Assembly: GCA_017454745.1 (NCBI GenBank)
Contig: JAFTCL010000034.1
Span: 1 to 64,000 of the forward strand
DNA from: Kiritimatiellia bacterium
GTDB taxonomy: Bacteria > Verrucomicrobiota > Kiritimatiellia > RFP12 > UBA1067
Direction: 5' to 3'
DNA length: 64,000 nt
The notes below the pieces were generated by a model, which saw only the letters and a list, made by a program, of their open reading frames with translations, was not told the origin of the DNA and did no database searches. Position 1 is the first letter of the stretch; each line of letters opens with the position of its first letter. The position numbers and the translations under genes were made by a program. Below are positions 51,601 through 59,715 of this stretch, one piece after another.

Positions 51601-52744
51601 AAACAGCGCGGCATTGAGCCAGTTTACCGTGACCGACTCCTCGGACGGCGAACCCGGCATGTTGCGCATTTCGGTTGCATCGGGCGCGACGCTTGCCAAC
51701 GAAGGCGTATCATTGACCGGAAACCTTAAACTCAAGAAAGAGGGAGATGGCACATTCTCAGCCGCGAAGTCGGGTCAGACATATAGTGGCGGCACGGACG
51801 TGGTTGCCGGAACCGTTCGCGTTGGTTCGTCCGGCATCGGGCATTTCGGCAGCGGTGTCGTCCATGTTCCGACTGGAACGACATACGATGCGTACGGCAA
51901 TGCCGATTCTTCCGTGAACCTTGTTCTCGCCGGCGGAAAAATCGCGAATAACGGCGTTAACGCCACGTTACCCTCGACATTAAGCATGACGGAAGATTCA
52001 ACTATCGAGTTCGCCGTATTGCCCGCAAACCACGACATGACCCTCCCCGCCGGCGCGGTCTGGAATCTCGGCGGAAAGACGCTTTCCGTTGTGATGGACG
52101 GCTACGATCCCGATCTGCATGTGGGGGACGTGACGATTTCCAACGGAACCTTCACCGTCACGGTCAACACCTACAACAACGAGACGAAAGGGTATGTGCA
52201 AATCTACAAACTACGCGGCAGAGACGGGCTGAACCTCGATCTGGGCAACACGTGTCTGCGCCTTTCCTCGGGCGGGGTTGCGACTTCGCAAGTTTGTGAC
52301 TTCACGGCGAATCCGCCAGACCAGGCGAATGTGGTGTACAGCTATTCGACGAGCCGGTTGCAGATTTTCGGTACCTATACGCCGCAGACGGTACGCGGAT
52401 TGAACATGACGATGATGGACGGCTCGACGTTGGACATTTCGCATTGGTCCGGCGCGTACAATTGCGTATTCACAAACCCGAAATACGGCAACAACGCAAA
52501 CAACACCCTCTGCGATCTCCAATTCTCCGCCGGGACGATTACGGTGAATCTCGCGGGACGGACGGACTTGGAGGAAATCGCAACGAGCGAATCGCCATAC
52601 ATCGTCACATGGGAAAAGGAGCCGGTCACAGGAGTGTCATTCGTGCTTGATCCAGAAACTGCGGCGAGAACATTTGAAATTGCCAAAGAATCGACCGGGC
52701 TTCGCCTCAAGTACAGCGGCGGGACAATCATCATTATACTCTGA
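48653..52744 (+). CDS. Secreted type I phosphodiesterase fused to LamG and beta-strand repeat modules
   Basis: The protein has 1363 residues, with an N-terminal hydrophobic signal (GFVAIVILCMAMMPLAMFAEG). Residues about 40-330 are an alkaline-phosphatase-superfamily phosphodiesterase. It has VVMVDGLRAD, nucleophile region SSAPNHVSIATG (Ser where ENPP-type enzymes have Thr), DAVDHAGH, TSDHGG and GGHAQTIP, so the two-metal site looks complete. About 335-560 is a LamG domain (WTFYAVTYSENGTYTLYQG, VGEVDDFALWTRGLS). About 655-860 is the same concanavalin-like module as in the protein at 3811. About 880-1363 has beta-strand repeats (GDGTFSAAKSGQTYSGGTDV) and ends GGTIIIIL. It is probably surface-displayed. 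The combination of an enzyme head with an adhesin-like stalk is unusual. Confidence 0.82.
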   Translation: MTAGKMFNGKPLARVDDWGFVAIVILCMAMMPLAMFAEGVKRSMSLVVMVDGLRADAIESGYMPNLEKLRTGKWQSGYKAAWSVTGQITPGSAPSSAPNHVSIATGFNPATHGVTSNTILENGTPSAMPTWLKRVIDAKQGATALFVYSWSPDGNIAPSEGIESMGDSDNENAAALASRLAAANAPDATLYFIDAVDHAGHAGQYYSYTDGYLAAVATVDGYIGACLNAIASRPTFADEDWLIAVTSDHGGYGTYHGQITAGGHAQTIPIVIAGTNITQGRIPGTPYNFDVAASALHHFGITVAGLQASLRDGAAETVRTLNDGLSVYLSFNESMTDNAVAGSSVTPEIVGSPTLVANGMHGNSMSVSTNNVLKLAGSESLSFEDSNRSFAAVVWAKFADKGDAGGDPVIFGNKSWSGNVKGMILTSRKKAGWTSPASGAGVGLNIGSGSGRMDIYPMPTEGASAWTFYAVTYSENGTYTLYQGRSDGTLYWVSGQFSAATLASGLPFYIGQDGTGNYSKHFVGEVDDFALWTRGLSHDDIRRIYECGRSGMDLGDLLKVDANDAPTMEVSVADGEYTLAFGGRRTMTHELYIAYGSDDAGGNKHAWESFDKIADIPVDTTTHSYTVPNELKAANAKFRFFLMQTDSLPYAKEVEYAHSDGNAWIDTGIAPRRDLVAEFDVRLTADNTEWGTGKNDTQIAIYENIFGAFCGTDKKGNYGMCRYRRSGNGNHNKWDRELNTGNNYQFVGSCVNDTDYHVVFSTTNLVINGTSYGSGITAANFIEGGYGIALYRNLKNGAIYDDTMIGYFKTFSLYTPKRKVRNYMPAVDAGGTVGMFDTVTGQFQTSADTALTAGSDCDAVRKGWVRCVSEKVYTASDTIPVTATYTGLGSDPLDFTDSANWVCENAYGIVVDGTVPTTDTAVTITGETAFAVPSGAATPVCASIRFNNATPTNATDWSGLDFAKVTANSVIDLKGHTLYLGDENSAALSQFTVTDSSDGEPGMLRISVASGATLANEGVSLTGNLKLKKEGDGTFSAAKSGQTYSGGTDVVAGTVRVGSSGIGHFGSGVVHVPTGTTYDAYGNADSSVNLVLAGGKIANNGVNATLPSTLSMTEDSTIEFAVLPANHDMTLPAGAVWNLGGKTLSVVMDGYDPDLHVGDVTISNGTFTVTVNTYNNETKGYVQIYKLRGRDGLNLDLGNTCLRLSSGGVATSQVCDFTANPPDQANVVYSYSTSRLQIFGTYTPQTVRGLNMTMMDGSTLDISHWSGAYNCVFTNPKYGNNANNTLCDLQFSAGTITVNLAGRTDLEEIATSESPYIVTWEKEPVTGVSFVLDPETAARTFEIAKESTGLRLKYSGGTIIIIL

Positions 52745-52796
52745 AAGAAGGCAACGGGTTGTTTGCCAGAAGGCGTAGACACGCCATGGATTGGCT

Positions 52797-53540
52797 TTAT
52801 CCGCGGTCGCGGTTTGGATCGGCTTTGGATGCCCAATCCGCCTGCCGGGCGACACCCATCATAATAGACACGTCATCGTCCGAAAAGACTCCGCGGGAGA
52901 AAATCCGCTGGATCCCCTGCATCATGTGGTCGGCTTTGTCGGGCTTCATGAAACCGATTTCCAGCAGCATTCCGCGCCAAATGTCCAACAGTCTCAACTT
53001 ACGTGCCATTTGCGCGGGTTCGGATTTTTCGACCGGCGGCTCGTATGTACCTAATGCGGAAAAAAGCTCGTAACAGCAAAGCAATACCGCCTGAGAAAGG
53101 TTCAAGGAGGTATAATCGGGATCAACAGGAATGCGTATCAAATGGGTGCAGCGGGCGATTTCGTCGTTTATCAAACCCTTGTCCTCACGTCCGAAAACCA
53201 ACGCCACCTTGGAGTTGGCCGCCAACTGCAACAGGGTCGGCGACAATTCTCGCGGAGTCTTCACATGCTGACGGTACAACCCGCCGCGCGCCGTTGTTCC
53301 CACCACGAACGAGCAGTCGGAAACGGCCTCTTCAAAAGTCTCGGTTTTACGGCAACGCTGGAGAATCCCGGTGGCGTGCACCGCCATGCGCTCCGCCTCG
53401 GACCAATCGTCGCAGAGCCTCGGCGCGGCCAGCACCAAATCACTGAAACCCATATTGGCCATAGCCCGGCATACCGACCCCACGTTGCCACTGTAAAGGG
53501 TGCCGACCAGCACCACCCGGAAATTTGACAGCACACCCAT
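52797..53540 (-). CDS. trmJ: TrmJ-type tRNA/rRNA ribose methyltransferase
   Basis: This 247-residue protein has the SPOUT (trefoil knot) motifs. Motif 1 is LVGTLYSGNVGSVCRAMANMG with the conserved N-x-G-x-x-x-R, motif 2 is KVALVFGREDKGL, and motif 3 is IRIPVDPDYTSLNLSQAVLLCCYEL. A C-terminal helical extension (about 165-245) is typical of TrmJ, which methylates the 2'-OH of nucleotide 32 in tRNA. The assignment to TrmJ rather than another SpoU paralogue rests on the extension and motif 3. It is the last gene of the long minus-strand run, 2 bases after yicC. Confidence 0.88.
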   Translation of the reverse strand: MGVLSNFRVVLVGTLYSGNVGSVCRAMANMGFSDLVLAAPRLCDDWSEAERMAVHATGILQRCRKTETFEEAVSDCSFVVGTTARGGLYRQHVKTPRELSPTLLQLAANSKVALVFGREDKGLINDEIARCTHLIRIPVDPDYTSLNLSQAVLLCCYELFSALGTYEPPVEKSEPAQMARKLRLLDIWRGMLLEIGFMKPDKADHMMQGIQRIFSRGVFSDDDVSIMMGVARQADWASKADPNRDRG

Positions 53541-53542
53541 GG

Positions 53543-54424
53543 TTATTCCAGGTTTTGCACCTGCTCGCGGATCGCCTCAACGCCGGCTTTGAGCGCAATG
53601 ACGAATTTGGCGATTTCGGCATCGTTGGCTTTGGAGCCGATGGTGTTGATTTCGCGGAAGAACTCCTGGCAAAGGAAATCCAGCGTTCGACCGCAAGCGG
53701 CCTCTTCGGCGAAGATTTTTTCGGCCTGCATGAAATGGCTTTCCAAGCGGGTAAGCTCTTCGCTAATGTCACAACGGTCGGCGAACACCGCCACCTCGCG
53801 GGCGACGAGCGCTTGGTCAATCGCTTCTCCGCCGGTTTGCAGCAATTCTTTCAAACGGCGTTCCAACGCCGCCCGATAAGCGACCGGCACCCGCGGCGCA
53901 ATGTCGCGGATTTTCCCCGCCATGTCGTGGAGCGTGTTGAAACGCTGGCGAAGGTCGGCCACCAGCTCGGATCCCTCGCGCTCCCGCATTTTGGTCATCT
54001 CCTCAAGGGCGTCGGTGGCGGCCTGTTGAATCAGCGGCCAAAGCTCTTCGGAATCACGAATCGACAAACGGAGCCGTAAAATATCGGGGATTCGGAGCAG
54101 GTCGGAGGAGGTCAGAGTATCCTTCAACCCCAACTCGCTGGAAATCAGGCGCAGGGATTCCACTTGCTTGCGGATACCGTCCAAAGACGCGGCGGAATAA
54201 CCGCCCGACACCGTCTCCAGCGTGACCGCTCCCTTTACGTAACCGCGGTTGACGTAACCGTGAACCAGTTTCTGGAAATCCGCCTCCAGGCAAGCCAATT
54301 CGCGCGGCAGGGTGACGCTGCAATCAAACTGTTTGCGGTTGACCGAACTCAATTCTGCGGTAACTTTGTAAGTTTCATTGGACGCTTCGCCGCGCCCGAA
54401 TCCCGTCATGCTGCGAATGGCCAT
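53543..54424 (-). CDS. yicC: YicC-family endoribonuclease-like protein
   Basis: The 293-residue protein has the family length. The N-terminal signature is present (MAIRSMTGFGRG, then VTAELSSVNRKQFDCSVTLPREL), and the C-terminal DUF1732 end has GRTLDFLCQEFFREINTIGSKANDAEI, the most conserved stretch. YicC proteins are implicated in stationary-phase survival and RNA turnover. It starts one base after the CBS-HATPase stop and ends two bases before trmJ, so it belongs to the same transcript. Confidence 0.95.
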   Translation of the reverse strand: MAIRSMTGFGRGEASNETYKVTAELSSVNRKQFDCSVTLPRELACLEADFQKLVHGYVNRGYVKGAVTLETVSGGYSAASLDGIRKQVESLRLISSELGLKDTLTSSDLLRIPDILRLRLSIRDSEELWPLIQQAATDALEEMTKMREREGSELVADLRQRFNTLHDMAGKIRDIAPRVPVAYRAALERRLKELLQTGGEAIDQALVAREVAVFADRCDISEELTRLESHFMQAEKIFAEEAACGRTLDFLCQEFFREINTIGSKANDAEIAKFVIALKAGVEAIREQVQNLE

Positions 54425-54425
54425 C

Positions 54426-55418
54426 TCACACCTGCTTTTGTTGCGCCTCGGCGATGTTTATCTGCGATTTCACGGTGGTGCCGGATCCTTTGCGGGAGTA
54501 GATCTCGAACGAATCAGAAACCCGTTTCACGTTTGCCAGTCCCATGCCCGCGCCAAACCCAAGCGAACGGATCCACTCGTTGGCGGTAGAGGTGCCATCG
54601 CGGCACGCCCACTCTACGTCCTCGATACCGGGGCCGGCGTCGCGGGCGATGATTTCCGACTTGCCGTTGACGATTTCCCAAGTGAGTACCCCACCATCAG
54701 AATGGACGCAAAGGTTGATTTCCAACTCGTAGGCCGCCACGGCGATTCGCCGGATGATTTTTGGGGCGATGTTGCGTTCCTGCAAAAGTTTCTTGATTTG
54801 GTTGGACGCCTTGCCTGCGCGCTCGAAATCGTATTTGCAGATCGGGAATTCGCGGTAAACGTAAATCCCGGAAGCGGTGTCGGCATCGACACCCTTGGCC
54901 TTACTTTCCAACCGGTTGAACTCGCGGGAAAGTTCGCGGAGCAAAGTGCGGTTGATGTCGCGCTGGCAAATAATCCCCACCAAACGCTGATCGCGGTTGA
55001 TGACCGGGAACCGCCCGTAATGGTAACGCTCAAAATACCTCAGCGCGAAAGAGAGCGGCATATCATCCTCAAGCACCACCAGCTTGGTGGTCATGTGCTC
55101 GCTGCAGGAATCGTTTATGTAACCGCCGCTCAAAGCCCGTATGATGTCGTCTATGCTGACCAGCCCGAAAAACCGTCCGTTCTCTTCCACCGGCACACCG
55201 CTGATCTTGTTCTTGCGCATCAGCTCCTGAATCTCGTGCATGGTGGCGGAACGCGGGACTTTGGTTAAGCCCGTGGTCATCACGTCGCGGACTTTCATCC
55301 GCTGGATAAGCTCAAGCAACACCAGCGGTTCGCTGTCATCCGGAGACATCCCGTGGGATGTAGTGGAAAAGGAGTTGGCCGGATTGTCTCCCGGCACCGC
55401 TTGAGGTTGCTCAGACAT
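54426..55418 (-). CDS. CBS-pair protein with anti-sigma-type HATPase domain
   Basis: This 330-residue protein has two parts. Residues about 40-165 are a CBS pair (MKVRDVMTTGLTKVPRSATMHEIQELM; HYGRFPVINRDQRLVGIICQRDI), which usually senses adenine nucleotides. Residues about 200-325 are a GHKL ATPase of the RsbW/RsbT kind, with the N box in AAYELEINLCVHSDGG, G1 in DAGPGIEDV and G2 in GFGAGMGLANV. It lacks a histidine phosphoacceptor, so it is probably a partner-switching serine kinase or anti-sigma-like regulator responding to energy state. It follows the DRTGG gene by 7 bases. Similar DRTGG-HATPase pairs occur near Fe-Fe hydrogenases in anaerobes, but no hydrogenase is in this window. Confidence 0.82.
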   Translation of the reverse strand: MSEQPQAVPGDNPANSFSTTSHGMSPDDSEPLVLLELIQRMKVRDVMTTGLTKVPRSATMHEIQELMRKNKISGVPVEENGRFFGLVSIDDIIRALSGGYINDSCSEHMTTKLVVLEDDMPLSFALRYFERYHYGRFPVINRDQRLVGIICQRDINRTLLRELSREFNRLESKAKGVDADTASGIYVYREFPICKYDFERAGKASNQIKKLLQERNIAPKIIRRIAVAAYELEINLCVHSDGGVLTWEIVNGKSEIIARDAGPGIEDVEWACRDGTSTANEWIRSLGFGAGMGLANVKRVSDSFEIYSRKGSGTTVKSQINIAEAQQKQV

Positions 55419-55425
55419 GGTTGCG

Positions 55426-55767
55426 TCACCCGTTTTGCTTTAAAGCTTCATACACCGCAATGTTGGCTTGGTATTTCGCCAGTTTACAGGTCATGAGCGT
55501 CATGTGCAAATCGTTGGCGACATTGACCATGGATGACGGCAACGGCTTTCCGTTGACCACCACCACCCCCAACGCACCGACAATCTGAGCCGTGCGCAAC
55601 ACCTGGTCGCTCGCCAGCGAGGTCAGCAACAGGATGTCGTCATCGTCAACCACCAGCACATCGCTCATCAAGTCTGACGAGACAACGTTCTTTATCGGAC
55701 GGTCCAACCCCTCGCCTTTAACCAAGACCTCAGCTTTGAGCGCTGCGGCAATCTCCAAAATCGTCAT
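55426..55767 (-). CDS. DRTGG-domain protein
   Basis: This 113-residue single-domain protein matches the DRTGG/HPr-kinase-like fold: MTILEIAAALKAEVL start, VVSSDLMSDVLV, ILLLTSLASDQVLRTAQIVGALGVVVVNG, and a helical end. Stand-alone DRTGG proteins are regulatory, and the fold is the same as in phosphotransacetylase and PpaX-type fusions. It sits 7 bases upstream of the CBS-HATPase gene and the two probably form a small signalling module. A gap of 106 bases separates it from the DUF5107 gene, enough for its own promoter. Confidence 0.82.
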   Translation of the reverse strand: MTILEIAAALKAEVLVKGEGLDRPIKNVVSSDLMSDVLVVDDDDILLLTSLASDQVLRTAQIVGALGVVVVNGKPLPSSMVNVANDLHMTLMTCKLAKYQANIAVYEALKQNG

Positions 55768-55873
55768 AACTTACCCCTTTTCAGCAATATCCGAAAAACA
55801 CGCGTTATGATACAATAAGCGTGTTGTGTAATCAAGCACAAACGGTACGCGGATTTGCGGCTCTGCGGAAACT

Positions 55874-58510
55874 CTACCTGGCAAGCTCCAAAAGCTGTTC
55901 CGGCCAGTCTTTAATGATTTTGGGCGGAACGGCGACTCCGTTCTCCTGCGAATCGTAGGGTTTCCCGCAACCAAGATTCTCCGGATAGGAGACGGCTTTT
56001 TTGACGGCGGCTTTCGCCGCATTGCGGTCGCCGCGCTTTAGCGCGTCGAGCGCGATACCCCGCCAAGCGTGAACCCACGCCGGAAGGGCGTTGTCGCCGC
56101 ACTCCGACGGCAAAAATGTCGTCTTTTCGAGATAATCAACCGTTTCCTGAAAACGCCCGCTCTGCGAAAGCGCGGTGGCGTATGCGAGTTTTACCGGATT
56201 CGACTCGGGGTAACGGTCAAAACAAGGCGTTATCTCCGCCAATGCCGTCTCCCAATCCCCAGTCTCCGCAAAATGACGGTAAAGCGCATACCCGACACGC
56301 CATGAGCGCTGGAATTTTGCCGCCCGGCGGAGATCGTAAAGCCGCCGATCGCCCTTTTCTCGCGATGCGCGGAAGAGATAGAATGTCTCGTCATCAGGCG
56401 TGTCGCCGCACTTTTCAAGCAACTTGTCCGACCGCTCGCCCCAACCGTTGGCGGCGAATCCGACCGCCGCATAGTACGCGAACTTCCATGAAGGATGGCT
56501 CTCCGCCGCATGGTCAAGCGCGGGAAGCGTCTCACGGCGGAACGGCTGCGCGAAATCAATGGGAGCGGCGGCAACCGCGTCCAGCGTCTTCTTTGCCTCC
56601 CCGTCCCGACCGGTGCGGTGCAACAGATACGCGAGACGCAACCCGCCGACGGGATTCACCGCCGCGAGACGGAAGAACCTTTCGGCGTCATCGTATAATC
56701 CGGCCTCTTCGTACCAACCACCGAGGTCGATATAGGTCTGGTACGGAAATTCTCCGCGAACAAATTTCTCGAACGGTTCGGTTGCGGTGTCAACGAGATT
56801 CAATTCATACCGGGCCGCGTGGAACAGCGGGACGCGGTCGAGAATCCGACGCGCCGTGTCAGCCGCCGCCACCTTGTCGTCGCGTTTGCGGGCGGCGGCA
56901 ATCCTCACCAGCCACGCATCAAGGTTCAAACCGTTCGCTACAAGCGCGTCTTGCGCCATCTTTTCCGCCTCGTCCCAATGCCCCTCCCACATCTCCGCTT
57001 TAGCGACAAGAACGAACGCGGAAGCGCGGACCTGCGGCGAATAGGCGGCGAGTCCCAACCGTTCCTTGGCCGTAAGCAAATCGCCCTCCGCGAAGAACGC
57101 CTGCCCGTCGGCATAGTTCGCGTCCGGATCGTAGGTGTTAACCGCCAATGCGCGTTGCGCGTACCCGTGGGCACCGGCGTAATCGCCGCACCGCACCGAC
57201 AACGCGGCAAGCTTGTCAAGCGCGGGGGAGAAACACGGTTCGATTTCGAGGCTTTTCAAAAGTTCCTCTTTCGCCTCGGCATCCTTGCGCTGAAACAGCG
57301 CCTGCTCGCCTTTGACATAATGGCCGTAGGCGGAATCCCAGTTGAAACCGTCCGGCATCGCCAGCGGACGCGGAACCGCATTCGTCACGCTCAACCGTTT
57401 CGCCAGGTCTGCGCGATCCCGAACCACGCCCCATTTCTCTTCGAAGGTATCCGTCGCCCCCGGTGCAAAGGCGGGGTGCTTGAAGGGCGTTTTTAGCGTA
57501 TCGCCAGGCTGATTGAAACACCGCCCGGATTGCAATTCCGTATATTGGCCGTCCGTATCCGTAAGCAGATCCTCCCAGATGCCGCCCTCACGCGACAGCG
57601 CCCAAAGCCAAACCTTCCGGCCGTATTTCTGAGTCACGCCGTTTTCGTGGATTGAACCAATCTTTTTATCTGGCCACCAGACTCCGTAAACGGTATGGTC
57701 GCCGTTCAGCACATGGTATGACTTGTGCCCGCCGAAGGCATTCTCCGAATAATTGGAGAGTGTGTGGCCTTGGTCATCGACCGGCCAAGGGTGCGGGTCG
57801 CCGCCATGCCCGATGTAAGACGACCCCGGGAAGAAGAACTCCGGATTGCCGCGAGCGGAATAGGCGGCGTTCATCCACTGGTAATATGGCACAGCGAGAT
57901 TTGAGCCGTTGAACCAAATGGTGCGCGTGAGGAAATGGTCGGTGTCCGCCGGCAGGTTTACCTCCACCTGCCACGTGGTACGGCAAATGAGTTCCGTGCC
58001 GGAACAGAAGTAACTGACACTACCGTCGGCATTCGTGCGCACGCACCAATCCACCGGCGTGGCGGAGGTCGGAGCGTGCCCGATGATACCGAAATTGAAC
58101 TCGATCCCACCGGAACACCACGGTCCGCGCATTGCGATATTGCGGAACTTCACCGCATGGTTGAAATAGATGAAATCGTGTCCCGTCACCTTATCTTGCG
58201 CCCCCCACACTTTGCCGCCGATTTCGGGAAGAATCGTCACCTTGATCCGGTTGTTTTCCAAAATGACCGCTTTCCACTTTCGGGAAACGCTTTTTTCGCT
58301 TGTTCCGTGGAAAAAGAAATACGGATATCGCGGTTCCCCCGTGGCCGGAACCGGATCGGAATCAAAGAACTGATAAGTGGGCAACTCTATCTCCGTCTCG
58401 GTCACGGTAGCGGCGGAAAATGTCCGCGCCTTGTCGGGATGGCCATTCTCGTCCGCCCCCGCACAAATCGCAAAACACGTGCAAACCGCCAATATCCGGA
58501 GTTTCTTCAT
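55874..58510 (-). CDS. Secreted DUF5107 protein with TPR repeats
   Basis: This encodes an 878-residue protein. The start at 58510 gives a signal peptide (LRILAVCTCFAICAGA); an upstream ATG at 58570 would add 20 non-signal residues. About 30-375 is DUF5107, a galactose-mutarotase-like super-sandwich (ILPEIGGKVWGAQDKVTGHDFIYFN, GGIEFNFG, YYQWMNAAYSARGN). The C-terminal about 450 residues are TPR/Sel1-like helical repeats (LEIEPCFSPALDKLAALSVRCGD and similar units). In sugar-utilising bacteria these proteins accompany glycosidases and may bind or hydrolyse oligosaccharides, but no reaction is established. It sits in an otherwise housekeeping operon and uses GCG and CGG codons more than its neighbours. 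Confidence 0.8.
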   Translation of the reverse strand: MKKLRILAVCTCFAICAGADENGHPDKARTFSAATVTETEIELPTYQFFDSDPVPATGEPRYPYFFFHGTSEKSVSRKWKAVILENNRIKVTILPEIGGKVWGAQDKVTGHDFIYFNHAVKFRNIAMRGPWCSGGIEFNFGIIGHAPTSATPVDWCVRTNADGSVSYFCSGTELICRTTWQVEVNLPADTDHFLTRTIWFNGSNLAVPYYQWMNAAYSARGNPEFFFPGSSYIGHGGDPHPWPVDDQGHTLSNYSENAFGGHKSYHVLNGDHTVYGVWWPDKKIGSIHENGVTQKYGRKVWLWALSREGGIWEDLLTDTDGQYTELQSGRCFNQPGDTLKTPFKHPAFAPGATDTFEEKWGVVRDRADLAKRLSVTNAVPRPLAMPDGFNWDSAYGHYVKGEQALFQRKDAEAKEELLKSLEIEPCFSPALDKLAALSVRCGDYAGAHGYAQRALAVNTYDPDANYADGQAFFAEGDLLTAKERLGLAAYSPQVRASAFVLVAKAEMWEGHWDEAEKMAQDALVANGLNLDAWLVRIAAARKRDDKVAAADTARRILDRVPLFHAARYELNLVDTATEPFEKFVRGEFPYQTYIDLGGWYEEAGLYDDAERFFRLAAVNPVGGLRLAYLLHRTGRDGEAKKTLDAVAAAPIDFAQPFRRETLPALDHAAESHPSWKFAYYAAVGFAANGWGERSDKLLEKCGDTPDDETFYLFRASREKGDRRLYDLRRAAKFQRSWRVGYALYRHFAETGDWETALAEITPCFDRYPESNPVKLAYATALSQSGRFQETVDYLEKTTFLPSECGDNALPAWVHAWRGIALDALKRGDRNAAKAAVKKAVSYPENLGCGKPYDSQENGVAVPPKIIKDWPEQLLELAR

Positions 58511-58566
58511 ACTTCTCGTCCCTTTCGCCATACCTTGCGAAGTACTTCCCCTTCTTCGGTACGGAA

Positions 58567-59715
58567 TCATATCCGATCATCTCTCGCGCTTTGCAACACG
58601 TCGCAGGTTTTACGTATGTTGTTGGCAAGATCAAATTCCGCCTCAACGGTGGCTCGGGCGGCTACCGCCAACGGAGACAGATCCTGCCGCAAGGCGTTTT
58701 CCAACGTGTCGGCCAGCAACAGCGGATGGTCCGGGGCGATTATAAAACCGTTTTCCCCGTTACGGATAATCTCCCCCGCCGCGCCGGCGGTGGTGGTTAC
58801 CGCCACCGTTCCCAATGCCATCGCCTCCAAAACCACGTTCGCGATGCCGTCGCGGTCGCCGTCCGGCAACACCCGCGAAGGCAGCACGACCACACGCGCG
58901 CCGGCTATCAAACTGCGGATTTCCGGCGGAGTTTTCCAACCCAGCCACTCCACCCGCTCGGCAATTCCGTTCTTCTCCGCACGGGCCGCCAACGCACTTC
59001 GCAACGGCCCGTCGCCGGCAATGGCACACTTAAAGTCTATCTTCCTCCGAGCCAGTTCCGCCGCTGCGTCCAACAACGTATCCAATCCTTTTTTGGCTTC
59101 CAGCCGCGCTGCTGCGAACAGCACTGGCGGGGTATCCGGACAGTGCCGGAACGGATATTCAGCCAACGGCAGTCCGTGATGCACAACCTCCACCCGGCCG
59201 GGATCCGGCACGGCCCGGCGGACACATTCCGCCGCCAGATTTGAACAGGCGATAATCTTTTTTGCCGTGGACAGACGGAAACCGAGCAAGCCCGGCGGCG
59301 AGGCAAACACGTCATTGGCGTGTACCGAACAAACCCACGGAATACCCGACACGCGGGCGGCAACCGCCGCGAAATCGGCGGTGATGCCGGCGAACTGGGC
59401 ATTCAGCAAACCGATTCCTTCCGCCCGCGCCAATCGGATCAACCTCACCACCTGCGGCAGACGGCGTAACAGCCGGGCGGCGTCGATTCTTGAGTATGCG
59501 GCAAGTTTCCGGGCATGATCTGCAACGGCAAAGGCCAACCGCCATTGAAACAAACCGGAAAAATGGAAACCCAAACTGTCCGGATTGCCGCCGCGCAATA
59601 AAAACAACCGGGGCGGCAAGCCGGCATCGCGCAAGCCATCCAACTCGCGCCGGATGAATGTTTCACTCGGCGCGAGCCGATCCAGTACGTAACCGATTTT
59701 CAGCGCACCGGCCAT
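58567..59715 (-). CDS. Glycosyltransferase, GT4 family
   Basis: This 382-residue protein has the GT-B fold. The N-terminal acceptor half includes IGYVLDRLAPSETFIRREL and the GIPWVCSVHANDVFASP loop. The C-terminal donor half has FAAARLEAKKGLDTLLDA, CAIAGDGPLRSAL and the conserved GDRDGIANVVLEAMALGTVAVTT, where Glu of the EX7E motif lies. It transfers a nucleotide-sugar residue to a glycan or lipid at the inner membrane. Its ATG overlaps the stop of the M42 peptidase gene as TAATG. The acceptor is unknown; it resembles capsule and lipopolysaccharide transferases. Confidence 0.9.
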   Translation of the reverse strand: MAGALKIGYVLDRLAPSETFIRRELDGLRDAGLPPRLFLLRGGNPDSLGFHFSGLFQWRLAFAVADHARKLAAYSRIDAARLLRRLPQVVRLIRLARAEGIGLLNAQFAGITADFAAVAARVSGIPWVCSVHANDVFASPPGLLGFRLSTAKKIIACSNLAAECVRRAVPDPGRVEVVHHGLPLAEYPFRHCPDTPPVLFAAARLEAKKGLDTLLDAAAELARRKIDFKCAIAGDGPLRSALAARAEKNGIAERVEWLGWKTPPEIRSLIAGARVVVLPSRVLPDGDRDGIANVVLEAMALGTVAVTTTAGAAGEIIRNGENGFIIAPDHPLLLADTLENALRQDLSPLAVAARATVEAEFDLANNIRKTCDVLQSARDDRI

